DNA of 44,940 nt from Planctomycetota bacterium (GTDB taxonomy: Bacteria; Planctomycetota; Planctomycetia; Pirellulales; Pirellulaceae). The stretch is taken from assembly GCA_016872725.1 (NCBI GenBank), contig VGZC01000050.1, positions 1 through 44,940 of the forward strand, written 5' to 3'. The position numbers were made by a program, and so were the translations under genes. The notes beneath the pieces are model-generated. The model saw only the letters and a list, made by a program, of their open reading frames with translations, was not told the origin of the DNA and did not search any database. This document shows positions 9,237-17,679 of this stretch, piece by piece. The stretch's first letter is position 1; every line of letters begins with the position of its first letter.

Positions 9237-9426
9237 ATGCCGTCACGCCGAGTATGGGGTGTGGGCGGTCGCCGATCAACGGTGGCCGCCTCGATATTCG
9301 TTGATGGCTTCGGTCCGTTTTCGGTGATTGACATCTTGAGGGCGCTCGTTCGCCGTCGCGCGACCCGCCGCGCGGCGTCATGGATCGGACTCGATGGCTC
9401 GACGATTGACAAGGACGACTCAAACG

Positions 9427-9726
9427 ATGGACCGAAACACGGAACTCTTCTCGCTCGGTCGACTGCTCGCGACGCCCGGCGCGATGGAGGCGCTGGAGGC
9501 GAGCGGTGAATTCGCCGGCGAATTCGTCGCGCGGCACGCGCGGGGGGATTGGGGAGAGATGGGCGCCGAGGACGCGCGGAGCAATGACCGCGCGGTGGAC
9601 GACGGTTCGAGGGTCTTTTCGGCCTACACGACCCGATTGGGCGCTCGGCTCTGGGTGATCACCGAGAGTGCCGACGAGTCGGGTCGGCGCGCGGCGACGA
9701 CGATCTTGTTGCCCGACGAATACTGA
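9427..9726 (+). CDS. Small plasmid-type conserved protein of unknown function
   Basis: This 99-residue protein ends TTILLPDEY and contains ATPGAMEAL, ARHARGDWGEM, RVFSAY and RLWVITESADESGRRA. The order ATPGALE / GDWG / N-A / RLLSAY / WVITEAD / TTxLLPxEY is typical of a small protein family common on plasmids and integrated elements. Database entries sometimes mislabel it as a restriction or plasmid-related protein. Its function is unknown. The ATG at 9427 fits family starts; an in-frame ATG at 9394 is also possible. It lies between two palindromic repeat arrays, next to a tRNA gene. Confidence 0.75.
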   Translation: MDRNTELFSLGRLLATPGAMEALEASGEFAGEFVARHARGDWGEMGAEDARSNDRAVDDGSRVFSAYTTRLGARLWVITESADESGRRAATTILLPDEY

Positions 9727-9790
9727 CTCGCTGGAAACCGCGTGAAACGGCGGGACGGAACGTCCATCGCGCGCGCCGACCGTCCCCCTT

Positions 9791-9818
9791 TTCGACGCGG
9801 TCCGTCCGCGGTTATACT
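9791..9818 (+). promoter_or_regulatory. Candidate promoter upstream of tRNA-Leu
   Basis: TTCGAC at 9791-9796 and TATACT at 9813-9818 are 16 nt apart. The -10 box is strong. The tRNA begins 117 nt further on, which implies a long processed leader, so the assignment is tentative. The rest of 9727-9935 holds nothing else recognisable. Confidence 0.35.
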
Positions 9819-9935
9819 GTGGCCCGTGACGGTGACGACCCCGTTCCGCCGCGCGGCGTCCGCGTTCGACGAGGACGGGTCGTTCGTCGGACATCGATCG
9901 CGCGGCGGCGAAGCGACCGACGCCGTCCGAAGAAC

Positions 9936-10019
<84 letters not shown>

Positions 10020-10024
10020 CTTTG

Positions 10025-10132
10025 CGTGGAACGACCGGGACGGTCGTTCCACGCCGTCACAAGATCTCGTTTCCAGTACGGCGAGCGATCGAGGACGATC
10101 GCCCTACGTGGAATGACCGGGACGGTCGTTCG
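10025..10132. repeat. Palindromic intergenic repeat array II
   Basis: CGTGGAACGACCG-GGA-CGGTCGTTCCACG (10025-10053) is a perfect 13-bp palindrome. It is followed by the linker gccgtcacaag seen in array I, the GCGATCG-AGGA-CGATCGC palindrome (10085-10102), and a further GACCG-GGA-CGGTC copy ending near 10132. The loop of the first palindrome is GGA here but TCC in array I, so that part is inverted relative to array I. The array begins 6 nt after the tRNA gene. Confidence 0.85.
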
Positions 10133-10249
10133 AGGCCGATGCTCGCGAGCTCGCCGCGCGGTCCCGTTGTGAAAACACCAACCCGCCGCGCCTCCGCGTA
10201 TCGCTCCGCGCAAGTCGACCTCGAAATCGTCCGACGGTTTGGAACACGC

Positions 10250-11302
10250 ATGATACGCATCGACGCGGCCCAATTGCGATCGCTCGTCCATTCGGTCTTC
10301 CGGAAGGTCGGGTGCCGCGAGCATGAGGCCGAACGCATCGCCCACTATCTCGTCGAGGCGAATCTCGTCGGGCACGACTCCCACGGCGTCATTCGCGTTC
10401 CCCAATACGTCGACTGGGCCGAACGCGATCGCGTTCGGCTCAACCAGGAACTTTCCGTCGTGATGCGGACCGACGCGCTCGCCGTCGTCGACGGCAACTT
10501 CGGGTTCGGCCAGGTGATCGGCGAACAGGCCGTCGATCTCGGCGTCGACATGGCGCGGCGGCACGGCGTCGCCGCCGTCGCGCTCCGCAACAGCGGACAT
10601 CTCGGCCGCATCGGCGACTGGCCGATCCGCGCCGCGCGCGAAGGCCTCGCGTCCGTCCACTTCGTCAACACAAGCGGGCTCGGCGTGCTCGTCGCCCCAA
10701 CCGGAGGCATCGACCGGCGGCTATCCGCCAATCCGATCGCGGCCGGGATGCCCGTTCCCGGGCGGTCCCCCCTGATCCTCGATATCTCCACCAGCGCGAT
10801 CGCGGAAGGCAAGTTGAAGGTCGCCCGCAATCGGGGCGAGCACGTCCCCGAGAACTGCATCGTCGATTCCGAAGGTCGTCCCACGACCGACCCCCACGCC
10901 TTCTACGCCACTCCGCCCGGCGCCCTGCTCCCCTTCGGCGGACACAAGGGATACGGCCTGAGCGTCATGACCGAGATGTTCGCCGGCGCGCTCACCGGAA
11001 ACGGCTGCACCGATCCCGAACACGCCACACGGCTGCTCAACGGCATGTTCAGCATCTATGTCGATCCCGCTCGCCTGCCTCCCGAACCCGATTGGAAACA
11101 GGACGTCGAACGGTTCATCCGGTTCGTCAAGTCATCCCGCCGCATCCCCGAGTGCGCGGAGATCCTGATGCCGGGCGACGTCGAGGAACGCACGCGCGAA
11201 CGCCGGCTCGACGACGGAATCGAGCTCGACGACCTGACGTGGAAATCGATCGTCGACACGGCCGAACACCTTGGGCTGGCCTTGCCTTCGATCGGCGCGT
11301 GA
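10250..11302 (+). CDS. Malate/L-lactate dehydrogenase family (Ldh2) oxidoreductase
   Basis: This 350-residue protein belongs to the NAD(P)-dependent malate/L-lactate/ureidoglycolate dehydrogenase family, which is distinct from the classical Rossmann-fold LDH. Family features are the N-terminal HDSHGVIRVPQYV with catalytic histidine, GFGQVIGEQAVDLG, the HGVAAVALRNSGHLGRIGDW segment, DISTSAIAEGKLKVARNRG, and PFGGHKGYGLSVMTEMFAGAL near the C-terminus. It reduces a 2-oxo acid to the 2-hydroxy acid or the reverse in the cytoplasm; the substrate cannot be read from sequence. The frame runs back to 10022 only because repeat array II happens to be open. I start at MIRIDAAQ. The esterase gene follows 62 bp downstream. 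Confidence 0.9.
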   Translation: MIRIDAAQLRSLVHSVFRKVGCREHEAERIAHYLVEANLVGHDSHGVIRVPQYVDWAERDRVRLNQELSVVMRTDALAVVDGNFGFGQVIGEQAVDLGVDMARRHGVAAVALRNSGHLGRIGDWPIRAAREGLASVHFVNTSGLGVLVAPTGGIDRRLSANPIAAGMPVPGRSPLILDISTSAIAEGKLKVARNRGEHVPENCIVDSEGRPTTDPHAFYATPPGALLPFGGHKGYGLSVMTEMFAGALTGNGCTDPEHATRLLNGMFSIYVDPARLPPEPDWKQDVERFIRFVKSSRRIPECAEILMPGDVEERTRERRLDDGIELDDLTWKSIVDTAEHLGLALPSIGA

Positions 11303-11364
11303 CGGGGCCCGCGCGAAACGGACAGGAACATGTCACCTTGAACTCGATGCGGAGGACGCGACCC

Positions 11365-13431
11365 ATGTGCCGGCGGAACCATCGGCTCCTCACGACGACG
11401 TTCGCATGGACCGCATTCCTCGTCGCCGCGCCTCACGGGTTCGGCCAGCCGCTCGGCGAGCCCGACCGGGGCGCGCCGGGCGACGGGAAGATCCAGGAAT
11501 ACCTGCGGAACGAAGCCGTTCGGCTCGACGCCGCCTTCGATCAGGACCGAGCCGACGCCCCGCGGTGGGCCGATCGGCGTCCCGAGTACGAACGCCAATA
11601 CCTCTACATGCTCGGCCTCGATCCGAGACCCGAATCGACGCCCCTGCGCGCGACGGTCACCCGCACGCTCGAACGCGACGGATACGCGGTCGACATGCTG
11701 CATTACCAGAGCCGGCCGGGGCTCTATGTCACGGCGAATCTCTATCGGCCGGCGCGCGTGCCCGAGGGAACGCGGCTACCCGCCATCCTCTACGTCTGCG
11801 GGCATTCGGGACGCGGGCGCGACGGGAACAAGGTCGCCTACCAATCGCACGGCATCTGGTTCGCCAAACACGGATATCTCTGCCTGATCGTCGACACGCT
11901 CCAGCTCGGCGAAATCGCGGCGACCCATCACGGCACGTACCGGTACGAGCGGTGGTGGTGGCATTCGCGGGGATACACTCCCGCCGGCGTCGAGGCTTGG
12001 AACGGGATTCGGGGCATCGATTACCTGGTGTCCCGCGACGATGTGGACGCGAGCCGGATCGCCGTCACGGGGATCAGCGGAGGCGGCGCGGCGACGTTTT
12101 GGGTGGCGGCGGCGGATCCCCGCGTGATGGCCGCCGTTCCGGTGAGCGGAATGGCCGATCTCGAATCGTATGTCGGCAACCGCGTGATCAACGGGCATTG
12201 CGACTGCATGTTCCTCCACAACGCCTTCCAATGGCCATGGACGCGCATCGCCGGTCTCATCGCGCCGCGTCCCTTGCTGTTCGTCAACAGCGATCAGGAT
12301 CCGATCTTTCCCATGGACGCGAACGAGCGGATCATCAACCGGCTCGAACGACTCTACAGCCTCACCGGCGCCTCGGCCGACGTCGACGCGGTCGTCAGCG
12401 TCGGCGGCCACGCGTACCGCGAGGACATTCGCCGAGCATCCTATCAGTTCCTCGAACGCCATCTGCGTCGGAACGCGGCGCCGGTCACCGACGGCGAAAT
12501 GGACGTGGTGAGCGAGGGAGGACAGCCGGGAAAATATCCGATCGAGCCCGAGCAACTGCGCGTCTTCGCGACCGACGCCGACCTCCCGGCCGACGAACTC
12601 AACACGACGATCGACGAGCGATTCGTGCCGCTCGCCGTCCCCGATCGGCCCGCGGCCGGCGAGTTCGACGCGTGGCGGAGCGAGCGAATCCGCGAGTGGA
12701 AACAGGTCACGTTCGGTTCGTTTCCCGACGAAATCCCCGCCGCGGAACTCGACAGGTCCGCCCTGTCGGATAACGGGGAACGGGTCGACGTCGTTACGGC
12801 CGAACGGCCGCTCGAAGTCGTCCTGCGCTTCCGGCCCCGAAAGGCGAAGGATCGCGCGAATGAGACATGGTTGGCCGTGTTGAACGAGGAGGAGGCGGGC
12901 ACCGTTCCCGATTGGCTGAATCGCATAGCGCCCGCGGACCAGGACATCGAAATCGTACTGTGCGAACCGCGGGGAATGGGCGTTTCACGATGGACGAAAA
13001 AGAACCCGCCGAACTACGTTGAACGGTCGCTCGTGCTGCTCGGACGGACCGTCGATACCGGCCGGATTCGCGACGTCGCGGCCGCGGCGCGCTATGTTCG
13101 GACGGTCGGCGTGGAGCCGGATTCGACCGGGTCGATCGCGCCTCGACGCATCGCGGTCTGCGGTCGCGGCGCCGCGGGGATACTCGCCGCCTATGCGGCC
13201 GTCTTCTGTCCCGAGATCGAGCGGGTCGCGGTCGTGGTCCCACCGGTGTCGCACATGGACCCGGGATCGCCTCGGTTGCTCAATGTGCTGCGGGTTTTCG
13301 ACATCCCCGACGCGCTGGGATTGGCGGCGCCGCGTCCCATGCGTCTGATCGGCGCCGACGCGGGCGCATTCTCCGCCACGGCGGCCCTCTATCGATCCGC
13401 GGGCGCCGCCGACGCGTTCCGCGTGGAATAG
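11365..13431 (+). CDS. Secreted alpha/beta-hydrolase (acetyl-xylan-esterase-like) with a second, degenerate hydrolase-like half
   Basis: The protein has 688 residues from the ATG at 11365, with GGAGG 9 nt upstream. An earlier ATG at 11347 has no such site. The signal peptide is about residues 1-28. The first half (about 60-365) is an alpha/beta-hydrolase of the acetyl xylan esterase/dienelactone hydrolase type. Its likely triad is Ser238 (GISGGG), an Asp at 310 or 312 (NSDQDP) and His349 (GGHAYR). The second half (about 400-688) repeats a hydrolase-like pattern, but its nucleophile-elbow equivalent reads CGRGAAG, without serine, so it is probably non-catalytic. It may deacetylate plant or algal polysaccharide. 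It sits downstream of the Ldh2 gene on the same strand. Confidence 0.82.
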   Translation: MCRRNHRLLTTTFAWTAFLVAAPHGFGQPLGEPDRGAPGDGKIQEYLRNEAVRLDAAFDQDRADAPRWADRRPEYERQYLYMLGLDPRPESTPLRATVTRTLERDGYAVDMLHYQSRPGLYVTANLYRPARVPEGTRLPAILYVCGHSGRGRDGNKVAYQSHGIWFAKHGYLCLIVDTLQLGEIAATHHGTYRYERWWWHSRGYTPAGVEAWNGIRGIDYLVSRDDVDASRIAVTGISGGGAATFWVAAADPRVMAAVPVSGMADLESYVGNRVINGHCDCMFLHNAFQWPWTRIAGLIAPRPLLFVNSDQDPIFPMDANERIINRLERLYSLTGASADVDAVVSVGGHAYREDIRRASYQFLERHLRRNAAPVTDGEMDVVSEGGQPGKYPIEPEQLRVFATDADLPADELNTTIDERFVPLAVPDRPAAGEFDAWRSERIREWKQVTFGSFPDEIPAAELDRSALSDNGERVDVVTAERPLEVVLRFRPRKAKDRANETWLAVLNEEEAGTVPDWLNRIAPADQDIEIVLCEPRGMGVSRWTKKNPPNYVERSLVLLGRTVDTGRIRDVAAAARYVRTVGVEPDSTGSIAPRRIAVCGRGAAGILAAYAAVFCPEIERVAVVVPPVSHMDPGSPRLLNVLRVFDIPDALGLAAPRPMRLIGADAGAFSATAALYRSAGAADAFRVE

Positions 13432-13444
13432 GGGGGCGACCCAC

Positions 13445-14320
13445 CTACGGGGTTCCTCGGCCGGGCGCGTACGGGAACGTGGAGATGATCTCCCAGGCTT
13501 CCTCGGGCGTTTCCGCGTACTGGATCAGTTCCAAATGCTCGTCCGCGATCACTCCTTCGTCGGCGAGGAACTGGAAATCGATCACGCGCCGCCAGTACTC
13601 GCGTCCGACCAGGACGATCGGGATGTGTTGCATGCGGTTCGTCTGGCGCAGCGTCAGCGCGTCGGTCAATTCGTCCAATGTCCCGAAACCGCCTGGGAAG
13701 ATGACGAGCGCCCTCGCGCGGAGCAGGAAGTGCAGCTTCCTCAGTGCGAAATAGTGGAACTGGAAACAGAGTTCCGGTGTGATATAGGGATTGGGGACTT
13801 GCTCGGCGGGTAATGTGATATTCAGTCCGATCGACTTGGCTCCGGACTCGAACGCGCCGCGGTTGGCCGCTTCCATGATACCCGGTCCGCCGCCCGTCAC
13901 CACGACATAGTCGCACTCGCCGTTCGTCTGGCAGGCCGTGGAGACGATTCTCGCGAACTCCCGCGCCGCCTCGTAGTACGCGGCCTTCGCGAGAATCCGT
14001 TCGGCCCGCTTCAGCGCCCGCGCGTGGACGGTGTTCGAGGGCTCCGCGGCCGCGCGGGTGCGGGCGTCGTCGAGCCGCCGTCGCGCCTCGGCTTCCTCGA
14101 CGATCTGCGTTCCGCCGAAGATGACGATCGTCGATCGAACACCCGCGGCACTGAACGCCATTTCGGGCTTGAGCAGTTCGAGTTGCAGACGTACGGGCCG
14201 CAGCTCCGGCCGCCCGAGGAACTCGGTATCGTGTTCCGCCAGCCGATAGGTGGGAGATGAGAGGATCTTGGTGAGCTGCGTTTGCCGATCCGGTTGCGTG
14301 ACCGGTTGCCGTTTCTCCAT
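13445..14320 (-). CDS. LOG-family nucleotide phosphoribohydrolase ("lysine decarboxylase-like" Rossmann protein)
   Basis: The protein has 291 residues. The diagnostic LOG motifs are GGGPGIMEAANRGAFE and PGGFGTLDELTDAL, the nucleotide-binding and catalytic PGGxGTxxE signature. Plant LOG enzymes cleave cytokinin riboside 5'-monophosphates; bacterial members act on AMP-like nucleotides, and the old name lysine decarboxylase is misleading. The N-terminal about 80 residues are an extension found in the longer bacterial subgroup. An AGGAA box lies 6 nt before the ATG. The gene is convergent with the esterase gene (13 bp apart) and 24 bp downstream of the cyclotransferase-like gene on the same strand. 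Confidence 0.9.
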   Translation of the reverse strand: MEKRQPVTQPDRQTQLTKILSSPTYRLAEHDTEFLGRPELRPVRLQLELLKPEMAFSAAGVRSTIVIFGGTQIVEEAEARRRLDDARTRAAAEPSNTVHARALKRAERILAKAAYYEAAREFARIVSTACQTNGECDYVVVTGGGPGIMEAANRGAFESGAKSIGLNITLPAEQVPNPYITPELCFQFHYFALRKLHFLLRARALVIFPGGFGTLDELTDALTLRQTNRMQHIPIVLVGREYWRRVIDFQFLADEGVIADEHLELIQYAETPEEAWEIISTFPYAPGRGTP

Positions 14321-14344
14321 CGGTGTTCCTGGCTCCTTCCGCCA

Positions 14345-14767
14345 TCACGGGGTGTGGGAACTCTCGCTTGCCGACTCTCCCCAACAGGCGCCCGCGTCGG
14401 GCAACCGCCGCGAGTCCCTCGCATAAAAATACGATTCCGCGGCAAGCCCCTCATGCGGCGCATCGAGTCGGACCCCACGCCGCTCGTACAGGCCGATGTC
14501 GACGCCCTCGACGTTGTCCAGTTCGCCGATCAGGCGAGGCGCGACGCGCCAGAGTTCGCCCTCGATCGCGATTCCCTCGGTGGACTCGATCAGGCCCGGA
14601 TAGCTTCCGCAGTGGACCATGCGGTAACAGGGGCAGGTTCGCGCGGGGCCGACGAATTCCTGCGAGGCGATCAGACCGTGTCGGCAATGACCTCGCTTGA
14701 GCGTTCCGTAGACGAACAGGAGCACGCCCGAAAACCGGTCTTCGGATTGTCGCGTTTCGGTGTTCAT
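14345..14767 (-). CDS. Gamma-glutamylcyclotransferase/AIG2-like protein
   Basis: This 140-residue protein contains LFVYGTLKRGHCRH, the YGTL substrate-loop signature of the gamma-glutamylcyclotransferase fold, SYPGLIES, IEGELWRV, and LDNVEG with the likely catalytic Glu. The family forms 5-oxoproline from gamma-glutamyl amines or dipeptides; the exact substrate here is unknown. Its ATG overlaps the stop of the sugar permease gene by 4 bp (ATGA), so it is translationally coupled to an ABC transporter, an unexpected partner. Confidence 0.88.
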   Translation of the reverse strand: MNTETRQSEDRFSGVLLFVYGTLKRGHCRHGLIASQEFVGPARTCPCYRMVHCGSYPGLIESTEGIAIEGELWRVAPRLIGELDNVEGVDIGLYERRGVRLDAPHEGLAAESYFYARDSRRLPDAGACWGESASESSHTP

Positions 14768-16134
14768 CGCAGCCGTTTCTTCATCATGTCGAGCAGGACC
14801 GCCAACAGGATGATACCGCCGAGCACGATCTTCTGGGTATAGCTCTCGAGCCCGATCAAGTTCATGCCGTTCTGAATGACGGCGATGATGAACGCGCCGA
14901 CGAGCGTTCCGAGCACGCGCCCCTCACCGCCGGACAGCGACGTGCCTCCGACGACGACGGCCGCGATCACATAGAGTTCGTACATGATGCCATAGGTCGG
15001 CGCGCCGCTGCGGAGCTGTGACGCGAGGACGACGCCGCCGAGTCCGGCGAGTCCGCCGCACACGGAGTAAACAAGGACGAGCACGTTGCGAACGGGGACA
15101 CCTGACATCCGAGCCGCTTCGGCATTGCCTCCCACCGCGTAAATGTACCGCCCGATCGACGTCCGTGTCATCAGCACGTGAACGGCCGCGTAGATCGCGA
15201 TCATCAGGACGACGGCGTTGGGAACGCGTCCCAGATCCGCTCCGCGGCCCAGCCAGACGAAGGACGGCGGCACCTGATTGACCGATTGGCCCTCCGCGAT
15301 CATGTAGGCCGCGCCGCTGGCCATGAGCATCACGGACAGCGTGACGATGAACGGTGGAATGCGGGGCGGATTTCGGAAGAGGGTGACGAGCACGCCGGTG
15401 GACATTCCAACCAGCGCGCACGCGCCGATCGACGCCGCGCAGCATCCGATCATCGACGCGATCGATGCGTTTTCCGCTCCACCGTAATCCCGGATCAGGA
15501 CGGCGGCGACGACGGAGGAAAAGGCGACAAGGCTGCCGACCGACAAGTCGATCCCCCCCGTCACGATCACAAGCGTCATTCCGGCCGCGATGATCGCGAT
15601 GACCGCGATCTGGTTCGCGATGTTGAGCAGGTTGTCCGACTTGAGGAAGTTGGGCCAGCGGTAGGTGCGCGGCGCGATGACGGGGACGTCGGCGAACCGC
15701 GGGGAAATCGAGTCGAGTCGGCTGAGCAAGCCGCGCGGGGGCGATTCACCGCATGCGATCGCGGCCGGCACGTCGTCGGCTTCGACAAGCGCGGACAGCG
15801 CCGACCGCAACTCGGACGGATCACCTTGGACGGTCGCCGCGATGCGGTATCCCGCGCCGCGCAGCGACTCGGCGATCGAGCCCGCGAAATCCGAGTCCTC
15901 GGGCGTTCGTTTCGCGACGATGACGATCGGCCCGGGCGGCGCCACGCGCGCCCGAACGAACCCGGCAACCTGCTCGCCCGCCGCCGCCCCACGCGGCGAC
16001 TGCTCGTCCCATGTCGCCGCGCTGAACGCCGCACAGAGAATGACGAGCACAAGGACCATTCCATAGTCGGACAGCGTTCGCGAAATCGCGGGCGTTTTCA
16101 ACGTCGTTCGTCCCGTCGCGTGCCGCGCTCGCAT
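14764..16134 (-). CDS. Ribose-type ABC transporter permease with a large extracytoplasmic insert
   Basis: The protein has 456 residues from the ATG at 16134; an in-frame TTG at 16170 is an alternative start. It has the RbsC-like permease pattern: ANQIAVIAIIAAGMTLVIV, GGIDLSVGSLVA, YAVGGNAEAARMSGV, GGTSLSGGEGRVLGTLVGA and a C-terminal basic tail. Typical members have about 320 residues. The excess is a roughly 120-residue segment (about 42-160) between TM1 and the next helix. It alternates strand-like and helix-like stretches (PIVIVAKRTPED, AGYRIAATVQGD) and looks like part of a periplasmic sugar-binding fold. It lies between the binding-protein gene and the cyclotransferase-like gene. No ATPase is encoded nearby. 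Confidence 0.88.
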   Translation of the reverse strand: MRARHATGRTTLKTPAISRTLSDYGMVLVLVILCAAFSAATWDEQSPRGAAAGEQVAGFVRARVAPPGPIVIVAKRTPEDSDFAGSIAESLRGAGYRIAATVQGDPSELRSALSALVEADDVPAAIACGESPPRGLLSRLDSISPRFADVPVIAPRTYRWPNFLKSDNLLNIANQIAVIAIIAAGMTLVIVTGGIDLSVGSLVAFSSVVAAVLIRDYGGAENASIASMIGCCAASIGACALVGMSTGVLVTLFRNPPRIPPFIVTLSVMLMASGAAYMIAEGQSVNQVPPSFVWLGRGADLGRVPNAVVLMIAIYAAVHVLMTRTSIGRYIYAVGGNAEAARMSGVPVRNVLVLVYSVCGGLAGLGGVVLASQLRSGAPTYGIMYELYVIAAVVVGGTSLSGGEGRVLGTLVGAFIIAVIQNGMNLIGLESYTQKIVLGGIILLAVLLDMMKKRLR

Positions 16135-16189
16135 CCGCGCGGCGCGGTTTCCGCCGACTCTGATTTCCAAAGTCCCGTAGCCGCGACCC

Positions 16190-17260
16190 CTAACGCAGTG
16201 CGGGATCCGATTCCGCGTCCTTCTTGCGATACAGTTCCGTCGGGATCAACTGCTCGGGTTCAACCGGTTCACCGTTCGCGTGACGCATGATCGAACGGAC
16301 GGTCAGAACGGCGATACGGTCGGGGAACTGGATCGGATCGGCATGGATCTTCCCGTCGCGAATGGCCTGTTTTCCTTCAGGCTGTCCGTCGAAGCCGATG
16401 ATCTTGATCCCGTCGGCCTTGCCGGCCTTTTCCAGTGCGGCGCGGGCGCCGAGCGCGCACGGATCGTTGATCGCGAAAATCCCCGCGATATCGGGATGGG
16501 CCTGCATTGCATCCTCGGTCGCCTTGAATCCGCGGTCCGATTGCCCGTCACCCGGCAACTCGGCCACGATCTCCACGCGCCCCGTTTCACGCCCGGCATT
16601 GTGCCGTTCGATCACTTCCTTGAAACCCTGGACGCGCAGCAGACACGATTCGGCTTGTTTGAAGTCGAGGATGACGACCTTTCCTCCGGGTTCGCCGAGC
16701 GCCTCGATCATGCCCTTCGCCGCCTGCTTTCCGCCGCCGAGATTGTCGGTCGCGATATGGGAGACGACCTTGGCGTTTGGAGCGAGGCACGCGATGTCGG
16801 CGGTGAAGACCGGAATATCCGCCGCGTTTGCTTCTTGGATCACCGGTCCGATCGCCCGCGAGTCGCACGGGCAAAGGACAATGGCCGCGACGCGCTTGAC
16901 GATGAAGTCCTTGACCTGGTTCTGTTGCCTGGCCACATCGAACTCGCCGCTCGTCACGATCACATCGTATCCCTCCTTCTTCGCCTCCTCGGTCATCGTG
17001 TCGGCGATCACTTTGAAGAACGGGTTCGTGAGCGTGAGTACGGACAGGCCGATGACTCCGTTCCCGCCTTCACTCGGAGAGCCGCGGGGCACGGAATCGG
17101 CCGCCGGCTTGCCTTCCGACGACACGCCCGATGAACGCGTCGCGCCCCCGTCCTCGCATCCGGCGGAAAATGCAAGGACGAGCATTCCGGCGGCGATCGC
17201 AATCGTCCAATATCCGCTCGCCGCGCCGCCGCGGCGTGAAGTCGTCGGGAAACGGGACAT
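16190..17260 (-). CDS. Sugar ABC transporter substrate-binding lipoprotein (RbsB-like)
   Basis: The protein has 356 residues from the ATG at 17260, with GAGAGGA 8 nt upstream. The hydrophobic N-terminus ends in a lipobox-like FSAGC, so it is probably a lipoprotein. The body is a Peripla_BP_4 (ribose/galactose-type) binding protein: GLSVLTLTNPFFKVIADTM, NQVKDFIVKRVAAIVLCP, VVSHIATDNLGGGKQAAKG, AIFAINDPCALGARAAL and IIGFDGQPEGKQAI. It would deliver a monosaccharide or a similar ligand to the permease encoded 55 bp downstream. The 419-bp gap upstream, to 17679, holds the repeat array and no gene. Confidence 0.93.
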   Translation of the reverse strand: MSRFPTTSRRGGAASGYWTIAIAAGMLVLAFSAGCEDGGATRSSGVSSEGKPAADSVPRGSPSEGGNGVIGLSVLTLTNPFFKVIADTMTEEAKKEGYDVIVTSGEFDVARQQNQVKDFIVKRVAAIVLCPCDSRAIGPVIQEANAADIPVFTADIACLAPNAKVVSHIATDNLGGGKQAAKGMIEALGEPGGKVVILDFKQAESCLLRVQGFKEVIERHNAGRETGRVEIVAELPGDGQSDRGFKATEDAMQAHPDIAGIFAINDPCALGARAALEKAGKADGIKIIGFDGQPEGKQAIRDGKIHADPIQFPDRIAVLTVRSIMRHANGEPVEPEQLIPTELYRKKDAESDPALR

Positions 17261-17424
17261 TGCGGAAATCCTCTCTTGATCAAGGCGCCCGACCCATGCC
17301 GCGCGGCACGTCGGACGTGCGTCGCGAGCCCGCAAAGGAGGAGCCGCCCAGTGATTGTCTCCGCAGTGTACCCCAAGCCGCCCCGCGTGGAACAGAACCC
17401 GTTTGGGACGCGGCCATCGTCGCT

Positions 17425-17673
17425 CGCCTCTCCGAGGCGAGTCCCACTTCGAATACGCCTATTCGCCCGTGCAACTCGCCTCGGAGAGGCGTGCGACTTG
17501 CGCGCGACACGCCTCGGAGAGGCGTGCGACTTGCGCGCGACACGCCTCGGAGAGGCGTGCGACTTGCCCGTGCAACTCGCCTCGGAGAGGCGTGCGACTT
17601 GCGCGCGACACGCCTCGGAGAGGCATGCGACTTTTGTGCAACACGCCTCGGAGAGGCGTGCGACTTGCGCGCG
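17425..17673. repeat. About 33-bp palindromic tandem array
   Basis: CGCCTCGGAGAGGCG-type units start at 17477, 17510, 17543, 17578, 17611 and 17644. Spacing is 33 bp, with one 35-bp step. Each is followed by tgcgactt and a variable tail (gcgcgcgaca or gcccgtgcaact). An inverted copy, CGCCTCTCCGAGGCG, lies at 17425-17439. Each unit can form a small hairpin (CGCCTC/GAGGCG). The array sits directly 3' of the propeller-protein gene and 5' of the sugar-binding protein gene. Confidence 0.9.
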
Positions 17674-17679
17674 TGCGAT

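Noticed and set aside
9208-9894. Minus-strand open frame of 228 codons
   Set aside because: It is antisense to the small plasmid-type gene and runs through the palindromic repeats, with no family features.
10022-10249. N-terminal extension of the Ldh2 dehydrogenase
   Set aside because: The extra codons are translated repeat array II; homology begins at MIRIDAAQ.
17477-17673. Possible CRISPR array
   Set aside because: Repeats are only about 15-21 bp with near-identical short tails instead of unique spacers, and no cas genes are nearby.
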